Shown here piece by piece: positions 7,374 to 17,235 of a stretch of DNA of 36,681 nt. The translations under genes and the position numbers were made by a program. How positions within the stretch are numbered: the stretch's first letter is position 1; every line of letters starts with the position of its first letter. The notes under the pieces were generated by a model. That model was not told where the DNA came from and ran no database searches. It saw only the letters and a list, made by a program, of their open reading frames with translations. Source of the DNA: Bacteroidota bacterium (GTDB lineage Bacteria; Bacteroidota; Bacteroidia; Bacteroidales; Prolixibacteraceae); contig JAHEYT010000066.1 in assembly GCA_023251455.1 (NCBI GenBank), positions 1 to 36,681 of the forward strand. The letters run 5' to 3'.

Positions 7374-8357
7374 CTAGAATTCTCTTTTTACCCAGTTGAT
7401 AATCCGATCTTCGGGAATATCATTCATGCAGCGAAAATGCTTCTTTGGACATTCGTGGTAACCCAGCTTAGAACAAGGCCGACAAGGCAAGCCTTTAACT
7501 TCTAGTAGCTCAGAACCTTCGCCAGGTAAATAAGGATACATACCCAATTCGGGTGAAGTATTTCCCCAAACCGAAAGTATCTTTTTGTGAAAAGCCGCAG
7601 CTATGTGCATCAATCCGGTGTCGTTGGCAATAATCAGATTAGCATTTTTCACCAGGCTGGCCGATTGATTGATCCGTAGTTTTCCGGTAAAATCTACAAC
7701 ATTTCCTGTATTCCATTCAAGAATACTGGCAGCCGAAACACGCTCCCCTTTTCCTCCAAGCAAAACAAACGGATTATTGATTTCGGAAATCAATTTTCGG
7801 TATTTGGCAACCGGCATTCGTTTAGTGGTATAAGTTCCGGCTAAAATCAAAGCCACATATCCACTCCTGAACGATTCTGGCAGTTCTGACAACGGAAATT
7901 CATCTTCTTCAGGAATAAAATGTTCTAACCCTCTCCCATCGTTTACTATATTGAACGGGCGTAATGTTTCCAGGTTCCGGTCAACAATATGACCCTCCGG
8001 CATCATATTCAACTTAAACCGGGTCAGTAAAATCTTGCGGAAATTCAATTTATTGAAACTGTACGATTTTACTTTAAGCCTGAGCTTCACCGCCAGGCTT
8101 CGTAAATTATTGTGCAAATCAATGATGTAGTCATAATTCTCCGATTTCAATCTCTGAATAGTGTCTGAAAGAGAATTATCTAAAAGCTGAATTTGATCGA
8201 TATACGGATTGGCTTGCAGCAGATCGGCATTTCGCTTTTTGGTGAGGAAATGTACTTCTGCCTCCGGAAATTGAGTTTTCAGGCAACGAACAACAGGCGA
8301 TGTTAAAACAATATCGCCAATTGAGCTGAAACGTATGATAAGGAATTTCGTCTTCAA
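7374..8357 (-). CDS. Glycosyltransferase family 9 (ADP-heptose:LPS heptosyltransferase-like)
   Basis: 327 residues. A GT-B glycosyltransferase of family GT9: N-terminal FLIIRFSSIGDIVLTSPVVR is the WaaC/WaaF-type acceptor-domain start, and LIIANDTGLMHIAAAF with the later SVWGNTSP is the nucleotide-sugar site of the C-terminal domain. The end is Cys-rich (LPCRPCSKLGYHECPKKHFRCM), as in many Bacteroidota members. Likely role: adding heptose or a related sugar to lipopolysaccharide core on the cytoplasmic face. The start codon is TTG. No ATG or GTG lies between the atpC stop and this point, and the next Met (about residue 118) would destroy the fold. The TTG sits in the U-tract of the atpC terminator, and the frame is the same as that of atpC, 22 codons beyond its stop. 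Confidence 0.85.
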   Translation of the reverse strand: MKTKFLIIRFSSIGDIVLTSPVVRCLKTQFPEAEVHFLTKKRNADLLQANPYIDQIQLLDNSLSDTIQRLKSENYDYIIDLHNNLRSLAVKLRLKVKSYSFNKLNFRKILLTRFKLNMMPEGHIVDRNLETLRPFNIVNDGRGLEHFIPEEDEFPLSELPESFRSGYVALILAGTYTTKRMPVAKYRKLISEINNPFVLLGGKGERVSAASILEWNTGNVVDFTGKLRINQSASLVKNANLIIANDTGLMHIAAAFHKKILSVWGNTSPELGMYPYLPGEGSELLEVKGLPCRPCSKLGYHECPKKHFRCMNDIPEDRIINWVKREF

Positions 8358-8363
8358 AATAAA

Positions 8364-8394
8364 AAACCCTGAAGCGTCTAAATCTTCAGGGTTT
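8364..8394 (-). terminator. Intrinsic terminator after atpC
   Basis: 11-bp perfect stem AAACCCTGAAG / CTTCAGGGTTT (arms 8364-8374 and 8384-8394) with a 9-nt loop, followed on the minus strand by TTTTTTATTTTG. It begins 29 nt after the atpC stop. The following gene starts inside the T-run, and the only AGGG-type ribosome-binding sequence for it lies in the stem. Confidence 0.85.
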
Positions 8395-8423
8395 AAATAT
8401 AATGAGTTTATCGCTTCTGCAGG

Positions 8424-8672
8424 CTATACCGACTCGGCAAGTACTATAATTTTGTTGTCTTTGTTTTCAACGATACCTCCATCAACCTCAAAATAAAGCA
8501 CCTGACCACTTTCTTCCTCTACTTTTATCTTTCCCTTTTCAAGCGTAGAAATGATTGGGGCGTGGTTATTTAGTATCTCAAACAGCCCGGTGATGCCGGG
8601 TAGCTGAACAAGTTTAACCTGACCAGAATAGACCTTTTTATCGGGGGTAATAATTTCTAATATCATGAGCAT
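8424..8672 (-). CDS. atpC: F1 ATP synthase epsilon subunit
   Basis: 82 residues. Only the N-terminal beta-sandwich domain of epsilon is present (MILEIITPDKKVYSG, GITGLFEILNNHAPIIS, FEVDGGIVENKDNKIIVLAE). The C-terminal helical hairpin that inhibits ATP hydrolysis in Escherichia coli is missing, as is usual for the short Bacteroidota form. The second ATG (8666, MILEI) is the more usual N-terminus and may be the true start. It lies 45 nt downstream of atpD, is clearly co-transcribed with it, and is followed by a strong terminator. Position in the cell: rotor stalk of the F1 part. Confidence 0.92.
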   Translation of the reverse strand: MLMILEIITPDKKVYSGQVKLVQLPGITGLFEILNNHAPIISTLEKGKIKVEEESGQVLYFEVDGGIVENKDNKIIVLAESV

Positions 8673-8717
8673 TAAGTAAAACGTAAAAAGTAAAAAGGCA
8701 AAACCTCATTGTCAGAA

Positions 8718-10226
<1,509 letters not shown>

Positions 10227-10331
10227 TTATATTTTATGCTGAAAAGTTGAAATTATTAAAATTGTATGAATCAGAAGCTCTAAAGGTGAAAAAAAAGATT
10301 TTCACTTCAAAAAAAATGTTTCAAAATAATT

Positions 10332-11324
10332 CTAGTGATCACGACTCATGATCAGATTTGCCAACTGAAGTAACACTCCCTTTGTATCTGTACTCACTTC
10401 AATTTCTTCAAAAACATTTAATGCTGTTTGATAAAATTCTTCGATATATGCTTCCGTTATCTTTCTAATATCTAATTTGTTATATACCTCAGTAATTGCC
10501 AAAATTTTCTCGCTCTCATCAAAACTAGTTTTATTTATCCAATCATGAATAAACATTTTGGTGCTGTCGTCGGCAATTTCAAGCGTTTTTAACAGGAGAA
10601 AAGTTTTTTTGTTCGAGACAATATCACCACCTATTTTTTTGCCAAATTTATTCTGGTTGGCAAAAACGTCAAGCAAATCGTCCTGAAGCTGAAAAGCAAT
10701 TCCCAAATTTAATCCAAAATCATAAAGCTGATCAGCTATTTTTTCAGGGGCGTTTGCCGCCATAGCTCCAAGCTTCAGACTACTTGCCAATAGTACGGCT
10801 GTTTTAAGTCGTATCATTGTCAAATATTCCGGAATTGAAACATCCAACCTGGCTTCAAAATCCATATCAAGCTGCTGGCCTTCACAGACTTCAAGCGCAG
10901 TTTCTGAAAATAAACGAATGATTTGAGCCGGCTCGGTTGAATTACATTTCAGTAAATAATTATATGCCATAATCGACATGGCATCGCCCGATAAAATAGC
11001 TATATTCTCATTGTATTTTTTGTAAACCGACAAGTTATTTCGTCTCATTTCGGCTCCATCCATAATGTCGTCGTGCAATAGCGTGAAATTATGAAACAAT
11101 TCAATAGCCAAAGCAACCGGGAAAGCCTTTTCAACGGTCTCGCTAAATAAATTGCAGGCCATCAGAACCATAACCGGACGAAGTCTTTTACCTCCCATTG
11201 ACAATGCATAGCCAACGGGTTCATACAAATTTTTAGGTTCTGTATGGTATAATTGATAAATCTCTTTGTCTATTTCAATGGAAATGAGTGATTGTAAGTC
11301 GCTGACTGTATACATGTTATTCAT
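10332..11324 (-). CDS. Polyprenyl diphosphate synthase (trans-isoprenyl)
   Basis: 330 residues from the chosen start MNNMYTVSDLQ; an in-frame ATG 36 nt upstream (11360) would add 12 residues that do not look conserved. Motifs of class I prenyltransferases: GGKRLRP (44-50), first Asp-rich motif DDIMD (85-89), GD in LSGDAMS, and second Asp-rich motif DDLLD (215-219) followed by the Lys-rich GKKIGGDIVSNKKT. The enzyme joins isopentenyl diphosphate units in trans to make farnesyl, geranylgeranyl or longer chains for quinones. A Phe five residues before the first Asp-rich motif might limit chain length, but the product cannot be fixed by reading. It is upstream of atpD on the same strand. Confidence 0.9.
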   Translation of the reverse strand: MNNMYTVSDLQSLISIEIDKEIYQLYHTEPKNLYEPVGYALSMGGKRLRPVMVLMACNLFSETVEKAFPVALAIELFHNFTLLHDDIMDGAEMRRNNLSVYKKYNENIAILSGDAMSIMAYNYLLKCNSTEPAQIIRLFSETALEVCEGQQLDMDFEARLDVSIPEYLTMIRLKTAVLLASSLKLGAMAANAPEKIADQLYDFGLNLGIAFQLQDDLLDVFANQNKFGKKIGGDIVSNKKTFLLLKTLEIADDSTKMFIHDWINKTSFDESEKILAITEVYNKLDIRKITEAYIEEFYQTALNVFEEIEVSTDTKGVLLQLANLIMSRDH

Positions 11325-11503
11325 AAATATAGCAAAGGAACTTCCAATTTTCCAGATCAATCACCTCAGTTTGTTATTCTGGATGGAATCAGAAACTTTT
11401 CTATAAAGAAAATCAGGATTAAGCGCCTTTATTGAAAAACGAAAATAGACATTATCTCGTGAATACAAAAGTTAATGATCTGGAATAAATAACGAAGAGC
11501 ACA

Positions 11504-12256
11504 TCAAATTCGGTTATACAGGAGCCGATTCAGAAGCTCATCCTTAAACTTGGGAGAAACCGGCAATTGTGTTTTATCGTTCATTTCAATCATTCCGCCA
11601 TCTGATTTCAAATAACGGTTAACATTCTTAAGACTAATCAAATGCGAACGATGAATCCGGAAGAAACCATGAGACACCAATAAATTATCAAAATCGAGCA
11701 AGGTGCGACTTACAAGAACAGAAGTCCCATTCTTGAAAAAAATCCTCGAATAGTTCCGTTCACCTTCACACCGTAGAATATCATTAACCCTTACAATGGT
11801 GAATCCGTTGATTTCCGGCAAAGCGATTGTCTGATCGGCGTCAGAACCATTGATCAAATTTCTTTTGAGAACCTCTACTCTTTGTTTTTCCTGAAGTACG
11901 GGAATGTCGGTAATCCGGTTAATGGTTGACCGTACATTTTCGATCAGAACAGGTTTTACGATATAATCGAATGCCGAATACTTGAATGCCGTGATCGCAT
12001 AATCGCTATACGATGTGGTAAAAACCAGCTTAAAATTGATCGTTGTGAGTTTTTCGAGAAGGTTAAATCCAGTTCCATCAGGCATTTCAATATCCAAAAA
12101 AACCAGATCAGGTTCCAGTTCATTAATAAGCAAAATTCCGGATGCGACAGAATCGGCTTCCCCCAAAATTTCAATTTCATGAAAATTTTGTTCTAAAATA
12201 CGCCTAAGTCCTCGTCTGGCCAGTTGATCGTCGTCAATTATTACCGTCTGATACAT
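11504..12256 (-). CDS. LytTR-family response regulator
   Basis: 250 residues from the ATG at 12256 (MYQTVIIDDDQLARRG), preferred over an ATG 15 nt upstream because the receiver domain starts at once. The receiver domain spans residues 1-120, with acidic pocket D8-D10, phosphoacceptor D55 in FLDIEMPD, and the conserved Thr/Lys in FTTSYSDYA and VKP. The LytTR DNA-binding domain covers about residues 150-250 (LRCEGERNYSRIFF, FFRIHRSHLISLKNVNRY). It is expected to bind direct repeats in promoters. No histidine kinase gene is adjacent, so this is an orphan regulator here; in Bacteroidota the partner is usually a LytS/YehU-type membrane kinase. Confidence 0.9.
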   Translation of the reverse strand: MYQTVIIDDDQLARRGLRRILEQNFHEIEILGEADSVASGILLINELEPDLVFLDIEMPDGTGFNLLEKLTTINFKLVFTTSYSDYAITAFKYSAFDYIVKPVLIENVRSTINRITDIPVLQEKQRVEVLKRNLINGSDADQTIALPEINGFTIVRVNDILRCEGERNYSRIFFKNGTSVLVSRTLLDFDNLLVSHGFFRIHRSHLISLKNVNRYLKSDGGMIEMNDKTQLPVSPKFKDELLNRLLYNRI

Positions 12257-12394
12257 TGAAATACCGTTCATTTGAATTTTTAAAAATAGTACAAATGATC
12301 GAACTTGTAGCTTTATACTCCGGATTTTTTTTTAAACTGGTTGATCAATTCAGATTTCTTTTGAGAAAATCAACCTTTCAGTTGTTAATATGGC

Positions 12395-12402
12395 TAATTT
12401 TG
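12395..12402 (+). promoter_or_regulatory. Candidate -7 promoter box of tsaB (TAATTTTG)
   Basis: TAATTTTG fits TAnnTTTG and ends 19 nt before the tsaB ATG. No TTG lies at the usual distance upstream. It is in the divergent gap between the LytTR regulator and tsaB. Confidence 0.5.
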
Positions 12403-12421
12403 CGTTCAAATTATAAATGCC

Positions 12422-13132
12422 ATGGCCTTAATTCTTATCATCGAAACCTCAACCGAGGTTTGTAGTGTTTCGCTCATAAAAGATGGAATCCTGTTCGACT
12501 TTATCGAATCGGCGGAGGGACAAAATCACGCCCGGTTAGTCACCGTTTTTGCTGAAGATCTGTTATCCAGAAACAACATCCAGTCAGGAGAACTGAAGGC
12601 GGTAGCGATTAGTAAAGGACCCGGATCTTACACCGGTCTGCGAATCGGAGCCTCCACTGCCAAGGGAATCTGTTATGCTGGCCAGATACCACTTATTGCC
12701 GTTGGAACTCTCGAAGCCATGACGAAACATGTGGCGTTAAACCGGAATCAATTTGGAATTCCGGAAGATAAACAAACGTTCTTCTGCCCCATGATTGATG
12801 CCCGAAGAATGGAAGTGTATTCAATGCTTTTAGATGAAAAAGGTACTGTTCTGAAACCAATCACAGCAGAAATCATAGATGACTCTTTTCTGGCAAATGA
12901 ACTTAGCGACAAACAGGTTGTTTTCTTTGGAAATGGTTCGGCCAAATGCGAAAAGGTTATCAAATCGCCTAACGCGTTGTTTTTGCGCAATATCAAAGCA
13001 TCGGCAAAACATATGACTGAACTAGTATGGGAAGCATACAACAATAATCAGTTTGAAAACGTTGCTTACTTCGAACCATTTTATCTTAAAGATTTTGTGG
13101 CAACTGTATCGAAAAAAAACATGCTGGGATGA
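12422..13132 (+). CDS. tsaB: tRNA threonylcarbamoyladenosine biosynthesis protein TsaB
   Basis: 236 residues, usual length. An ASKHA-fold protein that forms the TsaB-TsaD heterodimer, needed for t6A at position 37 of ANN-decoding tRNAs. Family sequence: ILIIETSTEVCSVSLIKDG at the start, LKAVAISKGPGSYTGLRIGAS (about residues 59-79) and FCPMIDARRMEVYSM. The ATG at 12422 is part of ATGGCC directly after a candidate promoter. The TGA stop overlaps the start of the DUF3108 gene by four bases (ATGA), so the two are translationally coupled. tsaD and tsaE are not in the window. Confidence 0.93.
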   Translation: MALILIIETSTEVCSVSLIKDGILFDFIESAEGQNHARLVTVFAEDLLSRNNIQSGELKAVAISKGPGSYTGLRIGASTAKGICYAGQIPLIAVGTLEAMTKHVALNRNQFGIPEDKQTFFCPMIDARRMEVYSMLLDEKGTVLKPITAEIIDDSFLANELSDKQVVFFGNGSAKCEKVIKSPNALFLRNIKASAKHMTELVWEAYNNNQFENVAYFEPFYLKDFVATVSKKNMLG

Positions 13133-13869
13133 AGGTTAAATTGATTTTCTTTTTGTTGTTTGCATTTATTATTCGCATGAATGCGGAACCATTGGAAGAA
13201 ATGGAATATATTCTTAGGTTTGGATTTATTAAAGGTGGAAAAGCTACTTTGATTGCTGAAAATGAGAAAATAAATAAAAAACCGTCTATTCATTACCGGA
13301 TGCGGGGCCGGACAACCGGGATAGTCGATAAAATTTATGAGGTCAACGACGTTTACGAAAGCTGGGTCGATCCTGAAACTTACCTTCCAATTAAATCTGT
13401 CCGCAATGTAAAGGAACAGCGATATCGGTTCTATGACGAAGTTACCTACGACCACAAAAATGACTCTTTGTTCAGCCAAAAATCAGGTCGGTTAAAAGTA
13501 CCTGATAAAGTTAACGATCTGGTCAGCGTTTTCTTTTACATAAGGCAAAATCAGTATTTCGAAGATTTGCTGGCCGGTAAAAGAGTTCAGATTCCGGTAT
13601 ATCATGGCGATGATTTATTTATGATGGAATTGGAATACATTGGCATTGAAAATATTGACACAAAGATCGGCAGAAAACAATGCTATGTGGTTTCTCCGAA
13701 AGTTCCGAAAGGAAAACTCCTGAAAGGATCGAACGATCTCAAGATATATATTACCAAGGATAAAAACCGGCTACCCATCTATGCTGAATTCGAATTGGTA
13801 CTCGGTTCACTCAAATGTGAGTTGAATTCATATAAAATCGATGGGGTAAACCAAATGGTCGAAGAATAA
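13129..13869 (+). CDS. DUF3108 domain-containing secreted protein
   Basis: 246 residues. Signal peptide MKVKLIFFLLFAFIIRMNA is predicted to be cleaved before EPLEE. The mature protein has the DUF3108 pattern: LRFGFIKGGKATL, HYRMRGRTTGIVDKIYEVND, YESWVDPETYLPIKSVRN, and a C-terminal LKIYITKDKNRLPIYAEFEL. It is predicted to be all-beta and periplasmic or outer-membrane-associated. Function is unknown for the family. The start overlaps the tsaB stop by 4 nt, which puts an envelope protein under coupled translation with a tRNA-modification gene. The next gene, efp, has its own promoter 200 nt downstream. Confidence 0.88.
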   Translation: MKVKLIFFLLFAFIIRMNAEPLEEMEYILRFGFIKGGKATLIAENEKINKKPSIHYRMRGRTTGIVDKIYEVNDVYESWVDPETYLPIKSVRNVKEQRYRFYDEVTYDHKNDSLFSQKSGRLKVPDKVNDLVSVFFYIRQNQYFEDLLAGKRVQIPVYHGDDLFMMELEYIGIENIDTKIGRKQCYVVSPKVPKGKLLKGSNDLKIYITKDKNRLPIYAEFELVLGSLKCELNSYKIDGVNQMVEE

Positions 13870-14073
13870 TGTATTGGTATTGAAACGAACATTTTGCGAA
13901 ATCATTCCCAGCAGTGTGGCACTACTAAGAATGAAGATATAGTTCACAGCTGAGTACCACTTGACATATGAGTTCCATTCGAACGCTCAAATAATCAAAT
14001 AATTAATAACGATGCTTTCATGTGAAATATTTGAAAAATTCTGAATAAAAATTCTGAATCAGCAATATTTATT

Positions 14074-14081
14074 TATTTTTG
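14074..14081 (+). promoter_or_regulatory. Promoter -7 box of efp (TATTTTTG)
   Basis: TATTTTTGCACCC is the classic form seen before highly expressed Bacteroidota translation genes (TAnnTTTG followed by CACCC). It ends 32 nt before the efp ATG. Upstream lies a direct repeat AAAATTCTGAAT (two copies, about 14033-14059). Confidence 0.6.
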
Positions 14082-14113
14082 CACCCGATTTGAAATTATT
14101 CTAAACATTTTAT

Positions 14114-14686
14114 ATGGCAATTACTACCGCAGATATTAAAAACGGCTTAACGATTGAATTCAACGAACAGTTATTCCAAATTGTATCGTTTCAGCACGTT
14201 AAACCAGGAAAAGGTCCGGCTTTCGTAAGAACGAAACTCAAAAATCTTAAAACCGGAAGAACCATTGAAAATACATTTAGCTCAGGAGTAAGAATTGATG
14301 TTGTAAGAGTTGAGCGTCGTCCTTACCAGTATTTGTATCAGGACGAAACTGGCTTCAATTTTATGCATGCAGAAACTTTTGAGCAAATTTCTATAGATGC
14401 AGCCTTGATTGAGAATTCGGATTTAATGAAAGAAGGACAAATTGTGGAAATCAATGTCCATGCCGACACCGAAACCCCTCTTACTGTAGAATTACCTCCT
14501 TTTGTGGAAATGGCCATTACTTCAACTATTGCTGGAGAAAAAGGAAATACTGCCAGCTCAAATGCATTGAAACCGGCTACTATCGAAACCGGAGCCGAAA
14601 TCATGGTTCCGATGTTTATCAACGAAGGCGATATCATTAAAATCGACACACGCGACCGTACTTACTACGAACGCGTTAAAAAATAA
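14114..14686 (+). CDS. efp: Elongation factor P
   Basis: 190 residues, full length with the three barrel domains. EF-P enters the ribosomal E site and rescues stalling at proline stretches. The tip loop VKPGKGPAF carries Lys33 in the position that is post-translationally modified in other bacteria. No modifying enzyme gene (epmA, earP, ymfI) is visible here. The C-terminal signature is present ([27 protein letters not shown]). It is monocistronic: strong promoter box upstream, terminator 25 nt after the stop. Confidence 0.96.
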   Translation: MAITTADIKNGLTIEFNEQLFQIVSFQHVKPGKGPAFVRTKLKNLKTGRTIENTFSSGVRIDVVRVERRPYQYLYQDETGFNFMHAETFEQISIDAALIENSDLMKEGQIVEINVHADTETPLTVELPPFVEMAITSTIAGEKGNTASSNALKPATIETGAEIMVPMFINEGDIIKIDTRDRTYYERVKK

Positions 14687-14710
14687 CTGTTTTGGATTAA
14701 ATATTCTGAA

Positions 14711-14739
14711 AATGGTCTGCGATGCAGGCCATTTTTTTT
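14711..14739 (+). terminator. Intrinsic terminator of efp
   Basis: 10-bp stem AATGGTCTGC / GCAGGCCATT (one G-T pair, arms 14711-14720 and 14724-14733) with a GAT loop, followed by a run of eight T. The U-tract ends 4 nt before the convergent O-antigen ligase gene stops. Confidence 0.85.
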
Positions 14740-14742
14740 GCC

Positions 14743-16200
14743 TTAATTTTTGGTTAGAGTTTTGCTCCGGACGGTTTTTCGGGTTTGAATATCAATGGCT
14801 ACAATAATTGCAGTGAAACCCCAGAATGGAACCGAAAGCTTATCGGTATCCAGAAAATTATTCATAATTCCATGAATATAATATGTCATCAACCCAAGCA
14901 AGGCACCCATAACCAAAGTTTTCAACCGTTTGTCGTTTGTTCTGGAATAAGCATGAATACCCGAGAAGATAACCACAGCAAACAATATCAGAACAGAAAT
15001 TGGGCCTAAAAATCCTGATTCAGCCATTGGCCCAAGGTATTCACTGTGAGCATTTCCTCCATTAGCCGAATTTGTACTGATAATAGTCCGGTCGCCAGTT
15101 AACTGGTAAGGAGCATATTGAAACATATAAGTTCCTGGACCATAACCAAAAACAGGCTTATCCGCAAACATCCTAATAGCGCAACTCCAACGGTTAAGGC
15201 GTTCCAGGTTAGATGCATCGGAAGAAATATTTGACATGGACGAAACGTGTTCGGCCAGATTTGCCGATGATTCGGTATTGTTTCGCTCCAAATACATGAG
15301 TATCGGATTTTGAAAAACCAGGATCAACGACAGCGAAACAATAAAGGTAACGAAGAGGTGCTTAAACCTGATTTTTAGTCGCATGATTACCCACACAACC
15401 ATCACAGCGAACATACTCAACCAGGCCGCCCTGGCATACGAAAGGATCAATCCCATCATCAAAATCCCCAAACTGATCCGGACAAAAACCCGAACCCAGG
15501 GAGAGTAGATTTTCGTAAACGAGAATCCAAATAAAAACGGCAGGTACATGGCAATTGCCGCTCCATAAGCTGTATGATCGTTGTAAAAAGGATCCATTAC
15601 AAAGTGAGCGGCCTGCTTGTCCCACAGACCATAACCCAGGTGCCGATAGGTGGAATAAAATATAACGATCATTAATGGAATGGTGTATAGCCAGATATAC
15701 TTTTCGACATTTTTTGCCGATTCAAAAAGCTTTGCTGTCAGTAGATAAAAGCCAACAATAAACCAGATTCGCGACAATAAAAATTTCAATGAAACCAATG
15801 GCATCGTGCTTGTAAGACTGGTAACCAACATCCAGAATAAACTAAAATAAATGGCAAGTGATATCGGATGGGTCAGAATATCTCGATCGAACTTCCTGTT
15901 AGCAAAGCATTTCAGAATAAAAATGAGTAAGATTCCAAACAGCAACGGTTCGGTAGGCAAAAACATGTCAAAACCCAACCCACGCACCAATTCTGACAAA
16001 GGAAGTGAAAGCGGAGTAAAAAATACGACCAGATACAGAAGTTTGTCTAAAGCAAAAACGGCAAGCAAAACAATGGCAAATGCAATTGGCAGAGCATTGA
16101 TGATCATAGAATGCTTCTTCACTAAGAAGAATGCATTCAGCAAAATAAACAGTGCTGAAATCAGGTAAAAAAGAGTAATTTTTATCCTGGCTTGATACAC
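14743..16200 (-). CDS. O-antigen ligase / Wzy-like polymerase family membrane protein
   Basis: 485 residues, with about 11-12 hydrophobic membrane segments. The O-antigen ligase (Wzy_C/WaaL-like) domain is indicated by the central DPFYNDHTAYGAAIAMYLPF, LSYARAAWLSMFAVMVVWV, and the periplasmic loop with FGYGPGTY and NAHSEYLGPMAESGFLG. In these families the Arg and His of the loop act in glycan transfer. It either polymerises O-units or ligates them to lipid A-core; the sequence does not separate these. The start is GTG at 16200, three bases after the Wzz-like gene (TAAGCGGTG), so the two are one operon and the genes are likely to function together. Confidence 0.85.
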   Translation of the reverse strand: MYQARIKITLFYLISALFILLNAFFLVKKHSMIINALPIAFAIVLLAVFALDKLLYLVVFFTPLSLPLSELVRGLGFDMFLPTEPLLFGILLIFILKCFANRKFDRDILTHPISLAIYFSLFWMLVTSLTSTMPLVSLKFLLSRIWFIVGFYLLTAKLFESAKNVEKYIWLYTIPLMIVIFYSTYRHLGYGLWDKQAAHFVMDPFYNDHTAYGAAIAMYLPFLFGFSFTKIYSPWVRVFVRISLGILMMGLILSYARAAWLSMFAVMVVWVIMRLKIRFKHLFVTFIVSLSLILVFQNPILMYLERNNTESSANLAEHVSSMSNISSDASNLERLNRWSCAIRMFADKPVFGYGPGTYMFQYAPYQLTGDRTIISTNSANGGNAHSEYLGPMAESGFLGPISVLILFAVVIFSGIHAYSRTNDKRLKTLVMGALLGLMTYYIHGIMNNFLDTDKLSVPFWGFTAIIVAIDIQTRKTVRSKTLTKN

Positions 16201-16203
16201 CGC

Positions 16204-17157
16204 TTAGACTTTTTTCTGATTTTCAAGAACCAAAATCACCAATATTGAAGCAAATAGCGCGGCAAAAGTTGATGCCAAAACAATTAACCACCGAACCGGA
16301 TATGATTTTTTATCAGCAGGAACCGGATTCTGCACACGCTGCCCATAATTAATTTTTTTATTGGCATTACTTACCGACTGATCATACACCTTTTTGATCG
16401 AATCTTTCTGCATCAGACACAATTTCTGTTGTGCAGCCAAAAGTTCGTACTCACCACCTTTTTCCGAAAGGTTTTTCATCCATTCCTGCAGTTCTTTGCC
16501 TCCGGAAGTATTCTTTTTCTGTTCAGCCAAAACAGTCACCATTCCACGGGTAATCTCTTTTGCCTGAGATTCGTAATCGAGTATTTTATAATCCTTGCGA
16601 AGAACATCCATTTTCATTTTAATCGAATCAATCTCGTGATTGATCGCCTTCATATCTTTTTGGGCAATATAAACCACCTCATCAAACTTAATTCGTTGTA
16701 CCGATCTTATTTTCTGATCGAGAAATGAAATCATGGAATCGCACATCTGACATGCCCTTTGGGGATCGGTATCCAGAACCGAAATCTCAACAGTTTCATA
16801 TTCAGTCTTTTTTAAACTGACATTGTCATTAAACTCTCCTAATATGTAAGTCTGATACAACGGATCTTGCTTGTTGATCTTATATACTTCGCTCAGATTA
16901 AAAGCATCAATCACCCGAAATTTAATGTCCTGAGAATTCGCAAATTCAAGCAGTTGTTCGCTCTCCGATTCGTCGCTGAACGTATAAATATTGAAACTGG
17001 GATAAATACGGGCTGTTGATTTGAACTTCGGTTTAATAAACAGTGACGAAGAAAAAATGCTTGAAAAAACAACTGCGAGAACACCCACAATGATCAAATG
17101 TTTCTTCCATTTCCAAAGGATTTCAAGCAGATTCTGATTATCGAAAAAATTTGTCAT
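16204..17157 (-). CDS. Wzz/Wzc-type polysaccharide chain-length determinant protein
   Basis: 317 residues with two membrane segments (about 21-43 and 289-311) flanking a periplasmic domain rich in helices. The periplasmic part begins FKSTARIYPSFNIYTFSDES and includes a predicted coiled coil (about 165-255, IAQKDMKAINHEIDSIKMKM). The conserved proline-rich stretch before the second membrane segment is present (NPVPADKKSYPVRWL), typical of Wzz family members. No kinase domain follows. It sets the chain length of the polymer made by the adjacent Wzy-like protein, three bases downstream. The 79-nt gap to tyrS suggests it may have its own promoter or be in a longer transcript. Confidence 0.85.
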   Translation of the reverse strand: MTNFFDNQNLLEILWKWKKHLIIVGVLAVVFSSIFSSSLFIKPKFKSTARIYPSFNIYTFSDESESEQLLEFANSQDIKFRVIDAFNLSEVYKINKQDPLYQTYILGEFNDNVSLKKTEYETVEISVLDTDPQRACQMCDSMISFLDQKIRSVQRIKFDEVVYIAQKDMKAINHEIDSIKMKMDVLRKDYKILDYESQAKEITRGMVTVLAEQKKNTSGGKELQEWMKNLSEKGGEYELLAAQQKLCLMQKDSIKKVYDQSVSNANKKINYGQRVQNPVPADKKSYPVRWLIVLASTFAALFASILVILVLENQKKV

Positions 17158-17235
17158 AGAAAGTTGTTTTGGTCGATGTTTTAACGAAACATTTGAACTT
17201 TTAGTATTTTGTAAACCTGAAATAAATTCCGGAAT

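Noticed and set aside
10286..10305. Hairpin GTGAAAA / TTTTCAC between the prenyl synthase and atpD genes
   Set aside because: A 7-bp AT-rich stem with the T-run inside it; not distinguishable from chance in such A/T-rich sequence.
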